From Alteromonas abrolhosensis (lineage in GTDB: Bacteria > Pseudomonadota > Gammaproteobacteria > Enterobacterales > Alteromonadaceae): a DNA stretch of 64,000 bases. This document shows positions 40,407 through 50,191 of the stretch, in pieces; positions within the stretch are counted from its first letter, which is position 1; the number at the start of each line of letters is the position of its first letter. Under the pieces are notes generated by a model. The model saw nothing but the letters and a program-made list of their open reading frames with translations, did not search any database and was not told the origin of the DNA. The position numbers were made by a program, and so were the translations under genes. The stretch lies in NCBI RefSeq assembly GCF_001953635.1, contig NZ_MEJH01000013.1, positions 51,325 through 115,324 of the forward strand, in the 5' to 3' direction.

Positions 40407-41882
40407 ATGAGTAAGTGTCCATTTTCAGGTGAAGCTATTAAACCTACTACGCTAACGTCTAGCAATGGTGCGCCTGTTGCTAATGACAACCAAAGCCGAA
40501 CAGCGGGTCCACGCGGGCCGGTGACTTTCGACAATCATTATTTGTTTGAGAAGCTTGCGCACTTTAATCGCGAGCGAATTCCAGAGCGCGTAGTTCACGC
40601 AAGGGGCAGTGCTGCGTATGGAACCTTTACGCTAACTAAAAGCTTATCTGACTACACGATTGCAAACTTCCTGCAGAAAGAGGGGCAGAAAACCGATGTG
40701 TTCTTGCGCTTTTCCACTGTAGGCGGCGGTCAGGATTCAAGTGATTATGCCCGTGACCCTCGTGGTTTCTCAGTGAAGTTTTATACCGATCAGGGGAACT
40801 GGGACATGGTAGGCAATAATACCCCGGTATTCTTCTTACGAGATGGCATCAAGTTTCCAGATTTTATTCACAGTCAAAAGAAGAACCCGCGTACTAACTT
40901 GCCAGACCCGCAGGCAGTCTATGAGTTTTGGGCGAACAACCCTCAGTCATTACATCAATCGACAATCTTGATGTCTGACCGCGGTATTCCCCTTTCATAT
41001 CGCCACGTGAATGGCTATAGCTCGCATACGTTGAGTTTCTGGAATAACGCAGGCGAACGCTATTGGGTGAAATGGCACTTTAAAACTAACCAAGGTATTA
41101 AAACGCTAACTAACGAAGAAGCGGCAAAGATGCCTGCCTATGGCGCTCAGCAAGATCTGGTCGAAAGCATTGATAACGGCGATTTTCCATCGTGGACCGT
41201 GAATGTGCAGATTATGACTGAAGAGGAAGCGCGTAATTACCACATTAATCCGTTTGACCTAACGAAGGTATGGCCGCACAGCGACTTTCCACTCATTGAA
41301 GTAGGGCAGTTGGAATTAAACCGTAATGTGGATAACTACTTTGCTGAAACGGAACAAGCAGCGTTTGCGCCGAGCAATTTGGTTCCCGGCATTGGTGCAT
41401 CGCCAGACAGAATGCTTCAAGCGCGACTAATTGGCTATCAAGATGCACATAGGTATCGAATTGGTGCGAACTACAATCAAATTCCGGTAAACGCGCCGCG
41501 TTGCCCAGTGCACAATTACCAACGAGATGGAGCCTTTGCGGGAATTAATCCAGCACTTGCAGGAAGTGGAGCGAACTTTTACCCCAACAATCGCGCGCGA
41601 GTTGGTGAGCCAGCGGAAGCGCCAGAGTTTCAAGAGCCGCCTATGCCGCTAGAGCAAGACGCATGGTTAGATATTTACGATAACCGTGACGAAGATAACT
41701 ACTCACAGGCTGGTGACCTTTACCGCATTATGAGTGAAGACCAAAAGCAGCAATTGGTAAACAACATTGCTGAAGGCTTAATCCAAGCTACGAAGGACGT
41801 TCAAGAAGCCATGTTTGTACAATACGATTTAGCCGACAGCGATTATGGCGCTCGCGTGAGAAAAGCGGTAGCAAGCAAATAA
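40407..41882 (+). CDS. katA: Monofunctional heme catalase
   Basis: Breaks hydrogen peroxide into water and oxygen. 491 aa, small-subunit (clade 3) length. The N-terminus TAGPRGPVTFDNHYLFEKLAHFNRERIPERVVHARG carries the catalytic His in VVHARG, distal Asn/Phe lie in RDPRGFSVKFYT and the heme ligand is Tyr344 in RLIGYQDAHRYR. No signal peptide, so cytoplasmic. Bracketed by two palindromic repeats. Confidence 0.95.
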   Translation: MSKCPFSGEAIKPTTLTSSNGAPVANDNQSRTAGPRGPVTFDNHYLFEKLAHFNRERIPERVVHARGSAAYGTFTLTKSLSDYTIANFLQKEGQKTDVFLRFSTVGGGQDSSDYARDPRGFSVKFYTDQGNWDMVGNNTPVFFLRDGIKFPDFIHSQKKNPRTNLPDPQAVYEFWANNPQSLHQSTILMSDRGIPLSYRHVNGYSSHTLSFWNNAGERYWVKWHFKTNQGIKTLTNEEAAKMPAYGAQQDLVESIDNGDFPSWTVNVQIMTEEEARNYHINPFDLTKVWPHSDFPLIEVGQLELNRNVDNYFAETEQAAFAPSNLVPGIGASPDRMLQARLIGYQDAHRYRIGANYNQIPVNAPRCPVHNYQRDGAFAGINPALAGSGANFYPNNRARVGEPAEAPEFQEPPMPLEQDAWLDIYDNRDEDNYSQAGDLYRIMSEDQKQQLVNNIAEGLIQATKDVQEAMFVQYDLADSDYGARVRKAVASK

Positions 41883-41890
41883 CAGTAAAT

Positions 41891-41933
41891 GGGGTCAGAG
41901 TACATTATTGAAATGTACTCTGACCCCTTTTTT
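41891..41933. repeat. GGGGTCAGAGTAC palindromic repeat, copy 2, with U-run
   Basis: Perfect 16-bp arms GGGGTCAGAGTACATT / AATGTACTCTGACCCC (41891-41927), loop ATTGA, followed by TTTTTT. It lies eight bases after the catalase stop and right before the end of the convergent TetR gene, so it should end transcription from the left. The outer 13 bp are identical to copy 1, 2.5 kb away. Confidence 0.85.
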
Positions 41934-42512
41934 CTACTTGGTAGCGACGAGGGCGTAAACGTGCAGGCGTATTGCCTGAAGCGCGCGCTCTTTCCAATTA
42001 TTATCAGTGAGGTAGTTGCTGGAGTGATGCTGACTTAAGGTGATATAACCATGACTAAGTGCCCATAGCTGCATAGCCACGCTCTGTTTGTCATCAGTAG
42101 AAAGTTCTTTCTTGATTAGTGCCGTGGTGAGGTTTGTGAAGGTGCTAAAAGCTTTTTCACTTGCTTCAATGGCATCTTCACAGGGCGTATAGCCCTTTAA
42201 ATTAGAAGAGAAAATAAGCTGGTAGTGAGCCACGTGCGTTTCAGAAAAGCTCAGAATACGCTCGCAGCCGTTAATGACTTTCTCTGCTGGGGTATTGCCA
42301 TCTGCCGCTAATATTTCGCGCTCTATCAGTTCAGTCCCTTCAATATAAAGCGCGTCTAAAATACCTTGCTTACCTTTAAAGTGACTATAGATGCCAATCG
42401 TGGACATTCCGGCGCCTTTGGCAATGGCGCGAACACTCAGTGCGTTAATGCCACCTTTTAAAAATAGCGCCGAAGCGGCATCTAAGATTTTTTGTCGCGT
42501 ATCTTTTTTCAT
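41934..42512 (-). CDS. TetR-family transcriptional regulator
   Basis: 192 aa from the ATG at 42512; a GTG upstream at 42611 gives a longer form with an unconserved N-terminus. N-terminal helix-turn-helix TRQKILDAASALFLKGGINALSVRAIAKGAGMSTIGIYSHFKGKQGIL is typical of TetR. The C-terminal ligand domain is not assignable. Together with the upstream alpha/beta hydrolase gene on the same strand, it may regulate its neighbour. TATAACA motifs lie before it. Confidence 0.9.
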   Translation of the reverse strand: MKKDTRQKILDAASALFLKGGINALSVRAIAKGAGMSTIGIYSHFKGKQGILDALYIEGTELIEREILAADGNTPAEKVINGCERILSFSETHVAHYQLIFSSNLKGYTPCEDAIEASEKAFSTFTNLTTALIKKELSTDDKQSVAMQLWALSHGYITLSQHHSSNYLTDNNWKERALQAIRLHVYALVATK

Positions 42513-42538
42513 TGAGTCATCATTTGTATGTTGCGCAA

Positions 42539-42716
42539 TATAACACTGGTATGAAAAGCGATTTTGTAACGTTGTTATATTTCTTGTTTTACATTTAACC
42601 TGCTGGTTCACAGGTCTTTTATAACAACACTATAGACGACAAATTATATATTTACCTGTTCTTTGAGTAAGCATCGATAGTGCGCAGAGCCACGTTGTCA
42701 CGACACTGCTATAACA
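42539..42716. promoter_or_regulatory. Four TATAACA repeats near the TetR gene
   Basis: TATAACA at 42539, 42620 and 42710 and the inverse TGTTATA at 42573. The first two form an inverted pair upstream of the TetR start and could be its own operator. Length of each copy is only 7 bp, so chance is not excluded. Confidence 0.35.
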
Positions 42717-42723
42717 CGTTAAT

Positions 42724-43626
42724 TCAGACGTACTGATTAAAATAATTGGTAACCTTAGGCCATAAATGCTGACACTTCCGCGAGAAAAACTTCATGTGAC
42801 CTATTTCCTTTACGTTGTAGGCCTGAGGGTCTAGCTCCTCCACTTCTGCTTCCATATTGGGGAAAATGCTAATCATATCGTGAACATTGTGAATATTAGC
42901 AATGTCGTCGTCGTTGGCGAGTAACCACTTAGAAGGTATTTGAATGGTGTCGTAATGATGCTGGTTAATATCACTGCCAAAGCCTGTTTTTACGTAGCCT
43001 TTACCGTTACACCATTTTTGCCACTGGCGCGCCACCTTTTTAGGTAGTGGTTCTCCCATGCCTACCCATTGAGATTTGGTATGACCGAACAGCAAATTAC
43101 TTACGGGAATATAGAAATTCATAAAGAAATGGGCTTTTAGCAAATAGCTTTTACGCATGTTTCTTAGACTGCCCGAAGAGCTACCAAAATTACAAAAGGC
43201 AGTAAGGTCGTGCACATTGTGCATCAACCCCAGCAGCTGACCACCAGCACTATGACCAACAAGAAAATAGGGCACATTAGGGAATTGAACTTTCAATGTC
43301 TCTAATACCGCGGGCATATCTTGTTCGCCCCATGTCACTAGCGACGCATCACTTTGTTTAACGCTGCCTTTTACCGAACCGCCAATGCCTCTGTTATCGA
43401 AGGTAATAACGCCATACCCTTGTTCACATAAATAAGTGGCAAAAGCGCTGTAGAATTGCCGTTTTATACCCGTTGCAGGGCCAATCATGACAGCTGCTTT
43501 GGCTGGTGATGGAGGCGTGTAGAGTGAAGCGGTCAGATGCATACCATCTTCACAGGTCACTTGAATGTCCTTTATCATCGTCTTGCTCACAGGGAGTACC
43601 TTAGTGTTTATCAGGCTTCTGGTCAT
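42724..43626 (-). CDS. Alpha/beta hydrolase
   Basis: 300 aa serine hydrolase with nucleophile elbow GHSAGG, oxyanion region MIGPATGIKRQFY, FDNRGIGGS, and terminal His in EIGHMKFF. Close in style to uncharacterised predicted hydrolases of the UCP037442 type. The exact start is uncertain: ATG codons occur at residues 1 and 17. Followed by the TetR gene on the same strand. Substrate unknown. Confidence 0.87.
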   Translation of the reverse strand: MTRSLINTKVLPVSKTMIKDIQVTCEDGMHLTASLYTPPSPAKAAVMIGPATGIKRQFYSAFATYLCEQGYGVITFDNRGIGGSVKGSVKQSDASLVTWGEQDMPAVLETLKVQFPNVPYFLVGHSAGGQLLGLMHNVHDLTAFCNFGSSSGSLRNMRKSYLLKAHFFMNFYIPVSNLLFGHTKSQWVGMGEPLPKKVARQWQKWCNGKGYVKTGFGSDINQHHYDTIQIPSKWLLANDDDIANIHNVHDMISIFPNMEAEVEELDPQAYNVKEIGHMKFFSRKCQHLWPKVTNYFNQYV

Positions 43627-43722
43627 ACCAGTAAAGCGCCGGTGGTTAAGATTTGCAATAGTATGACTATTTCAATTTCTGATGATTACGTATGCAGAAC
43701 GCTTAGAGCGATTGGGATGTGT

Positions 43723-45981
43723 TTATGCGCGAGCTTTTGAGGTCTTAACCCAATGCTCAACAGGAGCCGGCTTACCAAACAAATAGCCTTGGAAAATATT
43801 GAAACCCATGTCTTTAAGTACACGCAGCTGAGCCTGTGTTTCCACCCCTTCGGCAATGGTCTGCATATCTAGACTCTTAGCAAGGTCCAGGGTCATCTTA
43901 ACAATTTTGCGATGTCGTTCAGACGTTTCCACTCTTTCTACAAACTCTCTATCTACCTTTATGATGCTGGCAGACATATCTATAAGCTGCGAAAGCGATG
44001 CGTGGCCGGTTCCGAAGTCGTCAATAATAATGGTTGCTCCCACATTGGCTAATGACGTCAAGCGGCGCTTAGTCTCATTATGGCTGGCTAATACAGATGT
44101 TTCTGTTAACTCTAACTTGAGGCGCTCACCCAGTTCTGGGGTCTCTGAGAAGCGACGCAGCAGCTTTTCATAAAAGAGGTCGCTGAGTAACTCTGGGCCT
44201 GACAAGTTAATCGCCAATGGAACCTTTGGTAAGTTGCTAGGCCAATTGTCTAAAAGTGCCAAGGTGCCATCGATAATTTTTTGTGTAAATAGCACTTCCC
44301 ATTTGTTTTCCTCAACCAGTGGGAGAAACTGAAATGGTTGAAGAATTGTCCCGGATTTTGGCTCTTTCAATCTAGCCAGCACTTCGTAGCCTACAGTAGT
44401 GCCGTGAATCGATACCTGTGGCTGCAGGTACAAGGCAAGGCATCCGTTATCAAGAAGGGCTTTTACTTTGTCTTTTTGTTGTGTGTTTTCTCGAATAGTT
44501 TTCACTGTATTGATGCTAAACGAGATAAAAGGAGCGAAATCCTCGCTTTGGCTAAGGGCTATTGCGCAGCATTCAGCGGCAGCATCTAAACTAATTTCAC
44601 GACTGGCATGATAATGCCCCGCACGCCATTTCAGCGGATGTTCTACACTACCTCGCGCTGAATTGATGACCATGCTGGTGGGCAATCGACGTTCTAGGTA
44701 ATGATCTATAGTTTGTGTTGAAAGGTGTTTGCCGTGCACGGTAAATAAAAATTTAGCGCCAGGGAATTGATAAACCGCGACATCATTAGCGAATTCGCTT
44801 TGTAATAGCGACGCTACGCTTAAAAGCAACTGGTCACCCTGACTGTAACCGTATTGCAAATTCACTTCTCTGAGGTTAGCCAATTTCAACAAAACAATAT
44901 GTCGATTTAAAATACTCTCGCTCGATTCCGCTTTTTTCCAAAAGTGATGATTTTTAAGCCCTGTTAGTTCATTAAAATAGTGCTTCTCATACTGCTGCTT
45001 CTTAAACGCATCGAACTCCATTAGGCTTTTCTTATTGGCTGATATGTCGTGGCAATGGATAAGTTGCTTTTTGTGATGTTCAAGGCTAGCAGGTTGAAGT
45101 CTAAATTCTCGTTCGGGAGCGTCAAAAATGGAAGCGTGCTGGTTTACGCCCTTTGTGATGGGGTGAGACAAAGAGAAAAGATCTTGAATATATTCACTCT
45201 CTGGCCGGTACTTTTTGACTAGCGCTCTTGCAGCTTTGTTTGCCTGAATTATGCGTCCTTGTTCATCACAAAAGAAAGACGGAGTGCCACCGTTGTTGAA
45301 TATTTCCTGATATCGGCTAACGAGCTTATTAAGCTTTTTGCTCTGTAATAAATTGTGCTCAGACTGCCTTTCTAAAGACGACATTACTCGTAACACCGCC
45401 ATTGGAATACAAAAATTGAAAAACAGGAAAATTAATGACGACAGATAGGTATGGGTGTCGGGCAGTGTAATGTCAATGCCAAATAAAGGGGCTACTTGCG
45501 TATTATTAAGCAAGAAATAATACGGAATGAGGTTGAGCAGCATAGTCGCAATAGATGCTTTCACGCCGTATAGAACACGGACAATAATCGGCAACGTGAA
45601 CAACAAAAGTAGGCCATAACGCGTTGAATCTAAATCAACAGTGAAAAACAATATGCACAGTGAGGCTCCAACAACAGCCAGTACAAGGCATGCAGAAGCA
45701 ACCTTTATATGTTTCATGCCTATTGAAAGTGTGGCAAAGAGAAAGGCAGTGAAGCCTAGCGTTAGGTACATAACATAATAAAGTTCCTGTACATACGCAG
45801 TATATGAAGAGTGCGCCACAATGGCCGAGGTAAGGACAACACCAATTACTAGAATGGTGCGCAGCACACTTAGACGCCACACGTCAGCATCGGTGGTTCT
45901 TAGGTTATCTTCATTAAGTAAAAGATAGTTTTTTATTATTTTGATTGTTCGAGAAATCACTAGTAAACCGCTGACGTTCAA
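43723..45981 (-). CDS. Membrane EAL phosphodiesterase with degenerate GGDEF
   Basis: About 750 aa. N-terminal block of about six transmembrane helices (35-205), PAS-like segment (about 215-300), GGDEF domain with PGAKF where GGDEF is expected and therefore not a cyclase, and a C-terminal EAL domain with an EVL signature (GYEVLARLK), LELTET, IDDFGTGHASLSQL, KVDREF and IAEGVET, so probably an active cyclic-di-GMP phosphodiesterase. The start is unclear: TTG at 45981, or GTG at 45960, neither with a good ribosome site. Single gene. Confidence 0.9.
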   Translation of the reverse strand: MNVSGLLVISRTIKIIKNYLLLNEDNLRTTDADVWRLSVLRTILVIGVVLTSAIVAHSSYTAYVQELYYVMYLTLGFTAFLFATLSIGMKHIKVASACLVLAVVGASLCILFFTVDLDSTRYGLLLLFTLPIIVRVLYGVKASIATMLLNLIPYYFLLNNTQVAPLFGIDITLPDTHTYLSSLIFLFFNFCIPMAVLRVMSSLERQSEHNLLQSKKLNKLVSRYQEIFNNGGTPSFFCDEQGRIIQANKAARALVKKYRPESEYIQDLFSLSHPITKGVNQHASIFDAPEREFRLQPASLEHHKKQLIHCHDISANKKSLMEFDAFKKQQYEKHYFNELTGLKNHHFWKKAESSESILNRHIVLLKLANLREVNLQYGYSQGDQLLLSVASLLQSEFANDVAVYQFPGAKFLFTVHGKHLSTQTIDHYLERRLPTSMVINSARGSVEHPLKWRAGHYHASREISLDAAAECCAIALSQSEDFAPFISFSINTVKTIRENTQQKDKVKALLDNGCLALYLQPQVSIHGTTVGYEVLARLKEPKSGTILQPFQFLPLVEENKWEVLFTQKIIDGTLALLDNWPSNLPKVPLAINLSGPELLSDLFYEKLLRRFSETPELGERLKLELTETSVLASHNETKRRLTSLANVGATIIIDDFGTGHASLSQLIDMSASIIKVDREFVERVETSERHRKIVKMTLDLAKSLDMQTIAEGVETQAQLRVLKDMGFNIFQGYLFGKPAPVEHWVKTSKARA

Positions 45982-46011
45982 ATAAGTTCAATACTAGAGT
46001 GTTGTAAATAG

Positions 46012-46025
46012 CTCACCGAGGTGAG
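46012..46025. promoter_or_regulatory. CTCACC-GA-GGTGAG palindrome upstream of the EAL gene
   Basis: 6-bp perfect arms around GA, about 30 bases upstream of the putative start of the minus-strand EAL gene. Could be an operator; no factor known. Confidence 0.3.
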
Positions 46026-46113
46026 TGATTTAATATAACCCTTTACTAATGTTAGTGATAGTAATAAACGCAGCAATAACACTAATATTTTCAATATGAT
46101 ATAAAAATAAGAG

Positions 46114-46150
46114 AGAAGTTTCCTTATTAATTAACGATAAAGAAACTTCT
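46114..46150 (-). terminator. Terminator of the argCBFGHA operon
   Basis: AGAAGTTTC / GAAACTTCT stem with a 19-nt loop, followed in the minus direction by a U-rich run. It lies 29 bases after the argA stop (46179). Confidence 0.65.
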
Positions 46151-46178
46151 TAATTGATTAACGTTGGCTAGAGAGCCT

Positions 46179-47489
46179 TTACACCGTTAAGGTAAAAACT
46201 TTAGAGTTGCGCTGGAAGTTATACAGTTCTTTTTTTACGGCAGGTAATACACTGATATCTGCGGGTTCAAACCCTTGTTCTAAGAACCAGTGCGCCGTAA
46301 CTGTGGTCAATACGAAAATACTGCTAATGCCGGCTTCTTTGGCGCGGGCTCGCACCTCGTCTAAAATCCGTTCGCCGCGGTTCTTGCCGCGATAGTCCTG
46401 GTGGGTCGCCACACACGCTAATTCGGCACAGCCGTCTTCAGGGTATAAATACAAAGCTGCGCAGGCGATGATCATGCCGTCGCGCACGATGACGATAAAC
46501 TGGTTTATTTCGTTCTCTAAACGCTCACGAGAGCGCTTCACTAACACGCCGCTTTCTTCTAGCGGTTTTATCAGCTTTAAGATACCGCCCACATCTTCAA
46601 TGGTGGCTGCACGCAACTGTTCGTAATGATGCTCCATTACGAGCGAGCCTGTACCGTCGCGGGTGAACAGCTCTTGAAGCAGTGCGCCATCCTTTTCAAA
46701 GCTAATGCAGTGAGCACGGGGAACGCCGGCAGCGACACTAGTGGTAAGGGCGCTTAACACCGTATCTTCGGTGGTAATGTCACCTGCCATGATCAGCTGT
46801 TCTAACTGAGGTCGTTCAATGGTGCGAAGTAAGCGACCTTCGCGATTGAATATGCCGTCAAAGTTTGAAAATACAATAAGCTTGTCAGCTTTGAGGGCAA
46901 TCGCGGCCTGCGTGGCCACATCTTCGTGAGACAAGTTAAACACTTCTCCCGTTGATGAATAGCCCATAGGCGATAGCAGCACAATCGAGCCATCGTTCAA
47001 ATGATCGTTAATGCCGGTGGTATCTATACGGCGTACTAAACCGGTGTTTTCAAAATCAACGCCGCCTCGTACGCCCATTGGCTTGGCAACGACTAAGTTC
47101 CCCGAGCACACGCGTATTTGCGAACCGTGCATAGGTGAGTTTGGAAGCCCCATAGTAAGTAAGGCTTCTACCTGAGAACGTACTGAGCCGGCGGCATCTT
47201 TTACGCACTCAAGGGTTTGTTTGTCGGTTATGCGCACACCGCTTTCAAAGCGACCTTCGATGTTGCGAAGGGCAACGCGCTGATCAATCTGCGGGCGGGC
47301 ACCGTGCACTACGACTACGCGCACGCCCAAGCTGTTAAGCAGGGCAATGTCGTGAATAATATTGGGGAAATTCGGATGTTCAATGGCTTCGCCACCGAAC
47401 ATCAATACGAATGTCTTTCCCTGATGAGCATTAATATAGGGCAATGAACTGCGAAACAGTTTTATGCCGTCATGATGCGCTAATACCAT
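46179..47489 (-). CDS. argA: N-acetylglutamate synthase
   Basis: First arginine biosynthesis step: acetyl-CoA plus glutamate to N-acetylglutamate. 436 aa: N-terminal amino acid kinase-like domain (about 20-285) that carries feedback control by arginine, and a C-terminal GNAT domain (about 295-436, CVATHQDYRGKNRGERIL acetyl-CoA loop). A separate full-length argA, not fused to argH. AGGAG ribosome site 18 bases after argH. Last gene of the operon. Confidence 0.96.
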   Translation of the reverse strand: MVLAHHDGIKLFRSSLPYINAHQGKTFVLMFGGEAIEHPNFPNIIHDIALLNSLGVRVVVVHGARPQIDQRVALRNIEGRFESGVRITDKQTLECVKDAAGSVRSQVEALLTMGLPNSPMHGSQIRVCSGNLVVAKPMGVRGGVDFENTGLVRRIDTTGINDHLNDGSIVLLSPMGYSSTGEVFNLSHEDVATQAAIALKADKLIVFSNFDGIFNREGRLLRTIERPQLEQLIMAGDITTEDTVLSALTTSVAAGVPRAHCISFEKDGALLQELFTRDGTGSLVMEHHYEQLRAATIEDVGGILKLIKPLEESGVLVKRSRERLENEINQFIVIVRDGMIIACAALYLYPEDGCAELACVATHQDYRGKNRGERILDEVRARAKEAGISSIFVLTTVTAHWFLEQGFEPADISVLPAVKKELYNFQRNSKVFTLTV

Positions 47490-47507
47490 CTAAGCAGCTC
47501 CTTGTCG

Positions 47508-48890
47508 CTACCCTTGCTTATCCAAGTCTTCCAGCTCTTGATACAGTGCTTTCGTCACGGTTTCTTTGCTGGTGCCGCCCAAGATATTGCGTTGATTAAC
47601 GCCGTACTCTAGCTGTAGTACAGGGTAAACGTCGTCTTCAATTTTGTCGCAAATAGCTTGCATGTCGCTTAGTGGCAAATCTTCAATGGCGCAGCCTTTG
47701 TCGATGGCCTGAAGCACAACACGCCCGGCAATATCGTGACCTGTTCTAAACGGTACACCTTTTCCTACCAGATAATCGGCAAGCTCAGTGGCGTTAGAGA
47801 ACCCTTGGGTTGCCGCAACGCGACAGCGCTCTTCGTTTAACTGCAGCGAGTCAAGCACTTCGCTGGCAATGCACAAACAAATGTGCCACTGGTTTACGGT
47901 GTCGATAGCGCCTTCTTTGTCTTCTTGCATGTCTTTGTTATACGCAAGTGGAAGACCCTTCATGGTAACTAAGAGCGCCTGCAAAGAACCAAACACACGG
48001 CCACATTTACCGCGCATTAATTCAAGTGCATCAGGGTTTTTCTTCTGGGGCATAAGCGATGAACCAGAGGTTACGCTATCGCCAAGCTGTAAGAATCCTG
48101 CTTCGCCAGAGTTATAAAAAATCATGTCTTCGGCAAGACGTGACAAGTGCATCATGCTGGTGCTGGCTACAAACAAAAGCTCTAGCACAAAGTCTCTGTC
48201 AGACACTGCGTCTAGGCTGTTTAGGCATGGAGAATCAAAACCCAGTTCTTCAGCAATGGCGTGACGGTCTACAGGGAAAGTAGTGCCTGCCAATGCGCCT
48301 GAACCTAAAGGGCACTGATTCATGCGTACTTTTAGGTCGTCTAAACGGCTTAAGTCACGCTTTAGCATTTCAACGTAAGCCAAGCACCAGTGGGCAAAGT
48401 GAATAGGCTGTGCACGCTGTAAGTGCGTGTAACCTGGGATGATCGCTTCTTGATGACGGCTAGCGGCATTAAGAAGCGACTTTATTACACCTAAAACATC
48501 AGTGCGAAGTGAGGCAATATGTTCACGTACCCACAGGCGAAAGTCGGTAGCAACCTGATCGTTTCGGCTACGCCCGGTATGAAGTTTACGACCAATGTCG
48601 CCAAGCTTCTCTATGAGCGCAGCTTCAACAAAGCTGTGAATGTCTTCTTCGCTAGATGCGTTAAAGTCTAGTTCACCTGCATCAGCTTTCGCTTTCAACT
48701 CGCTCAGTGCGGATTCAAGCTGGGCTTGTTCGTCAACGGTCAATACACCTGCTTTTTGCAGCGCACGCGACCAGCTGATAGAGCCTTGAATATCTTGGCT
48801 CGCCATAACTTGGTCAAACGGTAGCGAGTCGTTAACCTGTTTAAACATACTACTTGCACCGGATTCAAACCGGCCACCCCACAACGCCAT
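47508..48890 (-). CDS. argH: Argininosuccinate lyase
   Basis: Splits argininosuccinate into arginine and fumarate. 460 aa, normal length without the argA-like extension found in argH(A) fusions. Fumarase-family signature GSSLMPQKKNPD, HTGRSRNDQV and GYTHLQRAQP. AGGAG site; starts 53 bases after argG. Confidence 0.97.
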   Translation of the reverse strand: MALWGGRFESGASSMFKQVNDSLPFDQVMASQDIQGSISWSRALQKAGVLTVDEQAQLESALSELKAKADAGELDFNASSEEDIHSFVEAALIEKLGDIGRKLHTGRSRNDQVATDFRLWVREHIASLRTDVLGVIKSLLNAASRHQEAIIPGYTHLQRAQPIHFAHWCLAYVEMLKRDLSRLDDLKVRMNQCPLGSGALAGTTFPVDRHAIAEELGFDSPCLNSLDAVSDRDFVLELLFVASTSMMHLSRLAEDMIFYNSGEAGFLQLGDSVTSGSSLMPQKKNPDALELMRGKCGRVFGSLQALLVTMKGLPLAYNKDMQEDKEGAIDTVNQWHICLCIASEVLDSLQLNEERCRVAATQGFSNATELADYLVGKGVPFRTGHDIAGRVVLQAIDKGCAIEDLPLSDMQAICDKIEDDVYPVLQLEYGVNQRNILGGTSKETVTKALYQELEDLDKQG

Positions 48891-48943
48891 GTGATGCTCC
48901 TTAAATACTTTTCTGCCTTAAGCTTTACTTTTGTAGGTAATGC

Positions 48944-50155
48944 TTACTGTTCACCTTGTTTCTTCAGTGCTTCGATACGACTTGAAAGACTGAATAGGCG
49001 GATGAAGCCTTCAGCGTGCTTCTGGTCGTAAACATCATCAGCACCAAAGGTGGCAAAGTCTTCAGAGTAAAGACTATTAGGTGAACGACGCTGTGTTACC
49101 GTAGCTTGGCCTTTGTATAGCTTAACCACGATATCGCCTGTCACTTTCTTCGCAAAAGAAGCAGCACCAGCAAGTAGCGCATCGTTAAGGGCGGTGAACC
49201 AACGGCCGTCGTACATCACGTGAGAGAACTCAAGGCCAATTTGCTCACGGTATTTAAGCGCAGCCTTATCTAGCACCATAGTTTCTAGGGCTTTATACGC
49301 TTTAAGCAGTACGGTGCCTCCTGGCGTTTCATAACAGCCACGTGACTTCATACCTACAAGGCGGTTTTCAACAATGTCGATACGTCCAACACCGTGCGCC
49401 GCAGCTACAGTATTAAGTTTAACTAGTGCTTGATAAGGCGATAGTGCCTCACCATCAACGTGAGTCAGTTTTCCTTCGTCAAAAGACAGGGTTACGCGCT
49501 CTGGAGTATCAGGTGCATCTTCAGGATCAACCGTCATGGTCCACACTTGCTTGGTAGGCTCTTGCCATGGATCTTCAAGCTCGCCGCCCTCGTGTGAGAT
49601 GTGCCATGCGTTTGCATCACGGCTGTAAATTTTGGTTGCTGACGCTGTGGTTGGAATATTGCGCTCTGCCAGATAAGCCAATAGGTCTTCACGGCTTACC
49701 ATATCCCACTCACGCCATGGCGCAATAACCGTAAGATCAGGGGCTAGAGCAGCAAAGGTGCTTTCAAAGCGAACCTGGTCGTTGCCTTTACCGGTACAGC
49801 CGTGGCATAGCGCGTCGGCACCTACTTTACGTGCAATCTCAACTTGCGCTTTGGCGATAACCGGGCGTGCCATTGACGTACCCAACAGGTATTCACCTTC
49901 GTAAACCGCACCTGTAGTAATAGTTGGGAAGATATATTCGCTTACGAACTCTTCTTTTAAATCAACAATGTGGCATTCGCTTGCGCCTGATGCGATAGCT
50001 TTTTCATGAAGACCTTCTAGTTCTTCATCACCTTGACCCACATCTGCTGCAAACGCGACAACTTCACAGCCATAGTTTTCTTTAAGCCATGGAATGATGG
50101 CTGATGTATCAAGCCCGCCTGAATAGGCCAGCACGATTTTTTTAACGTTTTGCAT
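48944..50155 (-). CDS. argG: Argininosuccinate synthase
   Basis: Joins citrulline and aspartate with ATP. 403 aa, type I length. [16 protein letters not shown]-loop (SGGxDS/T), [12 protein letters not shown] and EGGELEDPW are visible. AGGA site. Starts 36 bases after argF. Confidence 0.98.
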   Translation of the reverse strand: MQNVKKIVLAYSGGLDTSAIIPWLKENYGCEVVAFAADVGQGDEELEGLHEKAIASGASECHIVDLKEEFVSEYIFPTITTGAVYEGEYLLGTSMARPVIAKAQVEIARKVGADALCHGCTGKGNDQVRFESTFAALAPDLTVIAPWREWDMVSREDLLAYLAERNIPTTASATKIYSRDANAWHISHEGGELEDPWQEPTKQVWTMTVDPEDAPDTPERVTLSFDEGKLTHVDGEALSPYQALVKLNTVAAAHGVGRIDIVENRLVGMKSRGCYETPGGTVLLKAYKALETMVLDKAALKYREQIGLEFSHVMYDGRWFTALNDALLAGAASFAKKVTGDIVVKLYKGQATVTQRRSPNSLYSEDFATFGADDVYDQKHAEGFIRLFSLSSRIEALKKQGEQ

Positions 50156-50191
50156 CTAAATAATCCTTCTAAGCGTCTTTTAGGCGTCTTT

